Positions 6,019 to 6,523 of a stretch of 6,523 nt of DNA are shown piece by piece; the stretch's first letter is position 1; each line of letters starts with the position of its first letter. Source of the DNA: CAYJSJ01 sp964373065. Lineage in GTDB: Bacteria; Patescibacteriota; Gracilibacteria; Peribacterales; Peribacteraceae. The position numbers and the translations under genes are program-made. The DNA is taken from positions 1-6,523 of the forward strand of contig CAYJSJ010000032.1 in the NCBI GenBank assembly GCA_964373065.1, written 5' to 3'. The notes under the pieces were generated by a model that was given only the letters and a program-made list of their open reading frames with translations, did not search any database and was not told the origin of the DNA.

Positions 6019-6019
6019 G
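5987..6019 (-). promoter_or_regulatory. Hairpin occluding the nrdR start codon
   Basis: In the minus-strand RNA, CATGAGAGGAAAACC (6019-6005) pairs with GGTTTGCCTCTCATG (6001-5987) at 14 of 15 positions, with loop GCA. The 3' arm contains the nrdR ATG and the weak AGG; the 5' arm contains the leader ORF ATG. The fold would hide the nrdR start unless a ribosome on the leader ORF disrupts it. Confidence 0.6.
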
Positions 6020-6051
6020 GGCTCACCTTTCCCTTGAAGAGGATACGCTCC

Positions 6052-6070
6052 AGGCGGGCAAAGCCCGCCT
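6052..6070. repeat. GC hairpin near the 5' end of the nrdR leader
   Basis: AGGCGGGC (6052-6059) and GCCCGCCT (6063-6070) form a perfect 8-bp stem with a 3-nt loop. If the promoter at 6079-6108 is correct, the hairpin sits within a few bases of the 5' end of the nrdR transcript, where it could protect the mRNA. No T tract makes it a convincing terminator. Confidence 0.6.
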
Positions 6071-6078
6071 TCACACTT

Positions 6079-6108
6079 AGTATATGCGGAAATTGAAGCA
6101 TGCCTCAA
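6079..6108 (-). promoter_or_regulatory. Putative sigma-70-type promoter of nrdR
   Basis: On the minus strand TTGAGG (6108-6103) and TATACT (6084-6079) are separated by 18 nt, with 4 of 6 and 5 of 6 matches to the consensus boxes. Initiation would fall near 6072, giving an nrdR leader of about 84 nt. An AAGTGTGA just downstream resembles half of an NrdR box, but a full 16-bp palindromic box is not present. Confidence 0.5.
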
Positions 6109-6124
6109 AATATTCTACGTTTTC

Positions 6125-6166
6125 CACCGCATAGGGCGATTTCTCGGATTGTTGATGGATGCGGTG
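6125..6166. repeat. 8-bp inverted repeat with long loop
   Basis: CACCGCAT (6125-6132) and ATGCGGTG (6159-6166) are perfect inverted repeats 26 nt apart. They lie between the 62-aa gene and the nrdR promoter. They could be a weak terminator stem for the small gene (minus strand, followed by GGAAAACG rather than T residues) or a protein-binding pair. The function is unknown. Confidence 0.35.
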
Positions 6167-6173
6167 CTCAAAA

Positions 6174-6362
6174 CTACTTTTCCTGCGGGGGCTGCTTCTT
6201 CGCAATTTCAGCGAGCCTCTTTTGCAAAGGTGCGCCAATTTTTAGAATTTTCGAATCCGCTTCCACTTGCTTTTGAGCAGCCTCTGTTCGTTCTGGGGTG
6301 GCGCCATATCCACCGGCAGGAGGAACATCTTCTATCGGTCGGTTTCCTAACTTAAACAACAT
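6174..6362 (-). CDS. Small hypothetical protein
   Basis: The product is not recognised. From the ATG at 6362 it has 62 residues: an N-terminal part rich in Gly and Pro (IEDVPPAGGYGATPERTEAA), then a charged helix (about 29-55) and a PPQEK tail. There is no membrane segment or cysteine pair. The frame can be extended to a TTG at 6419, but that TTG coincides with a good -35 box (TTGACT), so the shorter form is preferred. No Shine-Dalgarno site precedes the ATG; the predicted leader is about 20 nt. It lies upstream of nrdR on the same strand, separated by about 185 nt holding another promoter. It is the least certain gene of the minus-strand block. Confidence 0.45.
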   Translation of the reverse strand: MLFKLGNRPIEDVPPAGGYGATPERTEAAQKQVEADSKILKIGAPLQKRLAEIAKKQPPQEK

Positions 6363-6390
6363 AGAAAAATTGGGGAAAAATAGATGCCAC

Positions 6391-6419
6391 GTTGTAGACA
6401 GTTCCCCTGTAGAAGTCAA
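6391..6419 (-). promoter_or_regulatory. Putative sigma-70-type promoter of the 62-aa gene
   Basis: On the minus strand TTGACT (6419-6414; 5 of 6) and TACAAC (6396-6391; 4 of 6) are separated by 17 nt. Initiation would fall near 6384, about 20 nt before the ATG at 6362. The same bases can be read as a TTG-started extension of the gene, but promoter use explains them better. Confidence 0.4.
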
Positions 6420-6430
6420 GGGTCTAAGAG

Positions 6431-6523
6431 GGGGGTTTGGGAGTGGGGGAATGGGGAATGGAATACCGGGGAAGTGGGGAACTAGGGAAGTGGGGAACTA
6501 GGGAAGTGGGGAACTAGGGAAGG
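6431..6523. repeat. G-rich tract ending in 16-bp tandem repeats
   Basis: Three exact copies of GGGAAGTGGGGAACTA (6469-6484, 6485-6500, 6501-6516) are followed by a partial fourth copy (GGGAAG, then G) at the window end, so the array may continue. Upstream, 6431-6468 is a degenerate G-rich run (GGGGAATGGGGAATGG) that looks related. The array carries many G3-4 tracts with short loops on the plus strand, so it also fits a G-quadruplex pattern. No gene is seen in it. Confidence 0.85.

Noticed and set aside
6072..6088. Possible NrdR box overlapping the nrdR promoter (autoregulation)
   Set aside because: Only one half (AAGTGT) resembles the consensus; the other half does not align at the right spacing.
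1..6523. Reassigned TGA codon (Gly), as in Gracilibacteria/SR1
   Set aside because: aspS ends with TGA at the normal family length, and the 342-aa gene also ends in TGA, so TGA acts as a stop.

Overview
The window looks like an ordinary chromosomal stretch from an uncultivated bacterium. Two plus-strand genes of unknown function and a tRNA-Leu face a minus-strand block carrying nrdR and aspS. Several genes lack a Shine-Dalgarno site, there are orphan coiled-coil proteins and GC palindromes, and the aspartyl-tRNA synthetase resembles the non-discriminating type. This fits a Patescibacteria/CPR-type genome (a Peregrinibacteria-like lineage is a guess), but the sequence does not prove it. aspS ends at TGA at the expected family length, so TGA is a stop here, which argues against the recoded Gracilibacteria/SR1 lineages.

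Layout. Positions 1-2016 are read on the plus strand: a small charged protein (possibly cut at its 5' end by the window edge), a 462-residue helical protein, a hairpin, then tRNA-Leu(UAG) with an encoded CCA. Positions 2095-6420 are read on the minus strand, in transcription order: a possible promoter and a 62-residue protein; a second promoter; an 84-nt structured leader; nrdR; a telomere-like repeat; aspS; a 126-residue membrane-anchored coiled-coil protein; a small transposon-like element; and a 342-residue K/R/E-rich helical protein. The two blocks converge at about 2017-2094 around a perfect short hairpin. The right edge (about 6431-6523) is G-rich and ends in a 16-bp tandem repeat that runs off the window.

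The most notable structures are three. (1) A 165-bp non-autonomous element (MITE) at 3144-3308 has 16-bp inverted ends like those of IS5-group insertion sequences and is flanked on both sides by CTAG. It lies between two coiled-coil genes that would otherwise be 16 nt apart, and the CTAG copy supplies the stop codon of the upstream gene. (2) The nrdR leader holds a 15-bp hairpin (one mismatch) whose two arms contain two ATG codons. The first opens a 10-codon leader ORF with a strong Shine-Dalgarno site, and that ORF ends in an ATGA overlap with the nrdR start. (3) Telomere-like G-tracts lie immediately upstream of a -10-like box in front of aspS.

How the genes might work together: NrdR (deoxynucleotide control) and AspRS (translation) are housekeeping genes that probably share a transcript. 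The two coiled-coil genes downstream probably ride on the same transcript and may act as a pair, one membrane-anchored and one soluble. That pairing is inferred from position only.
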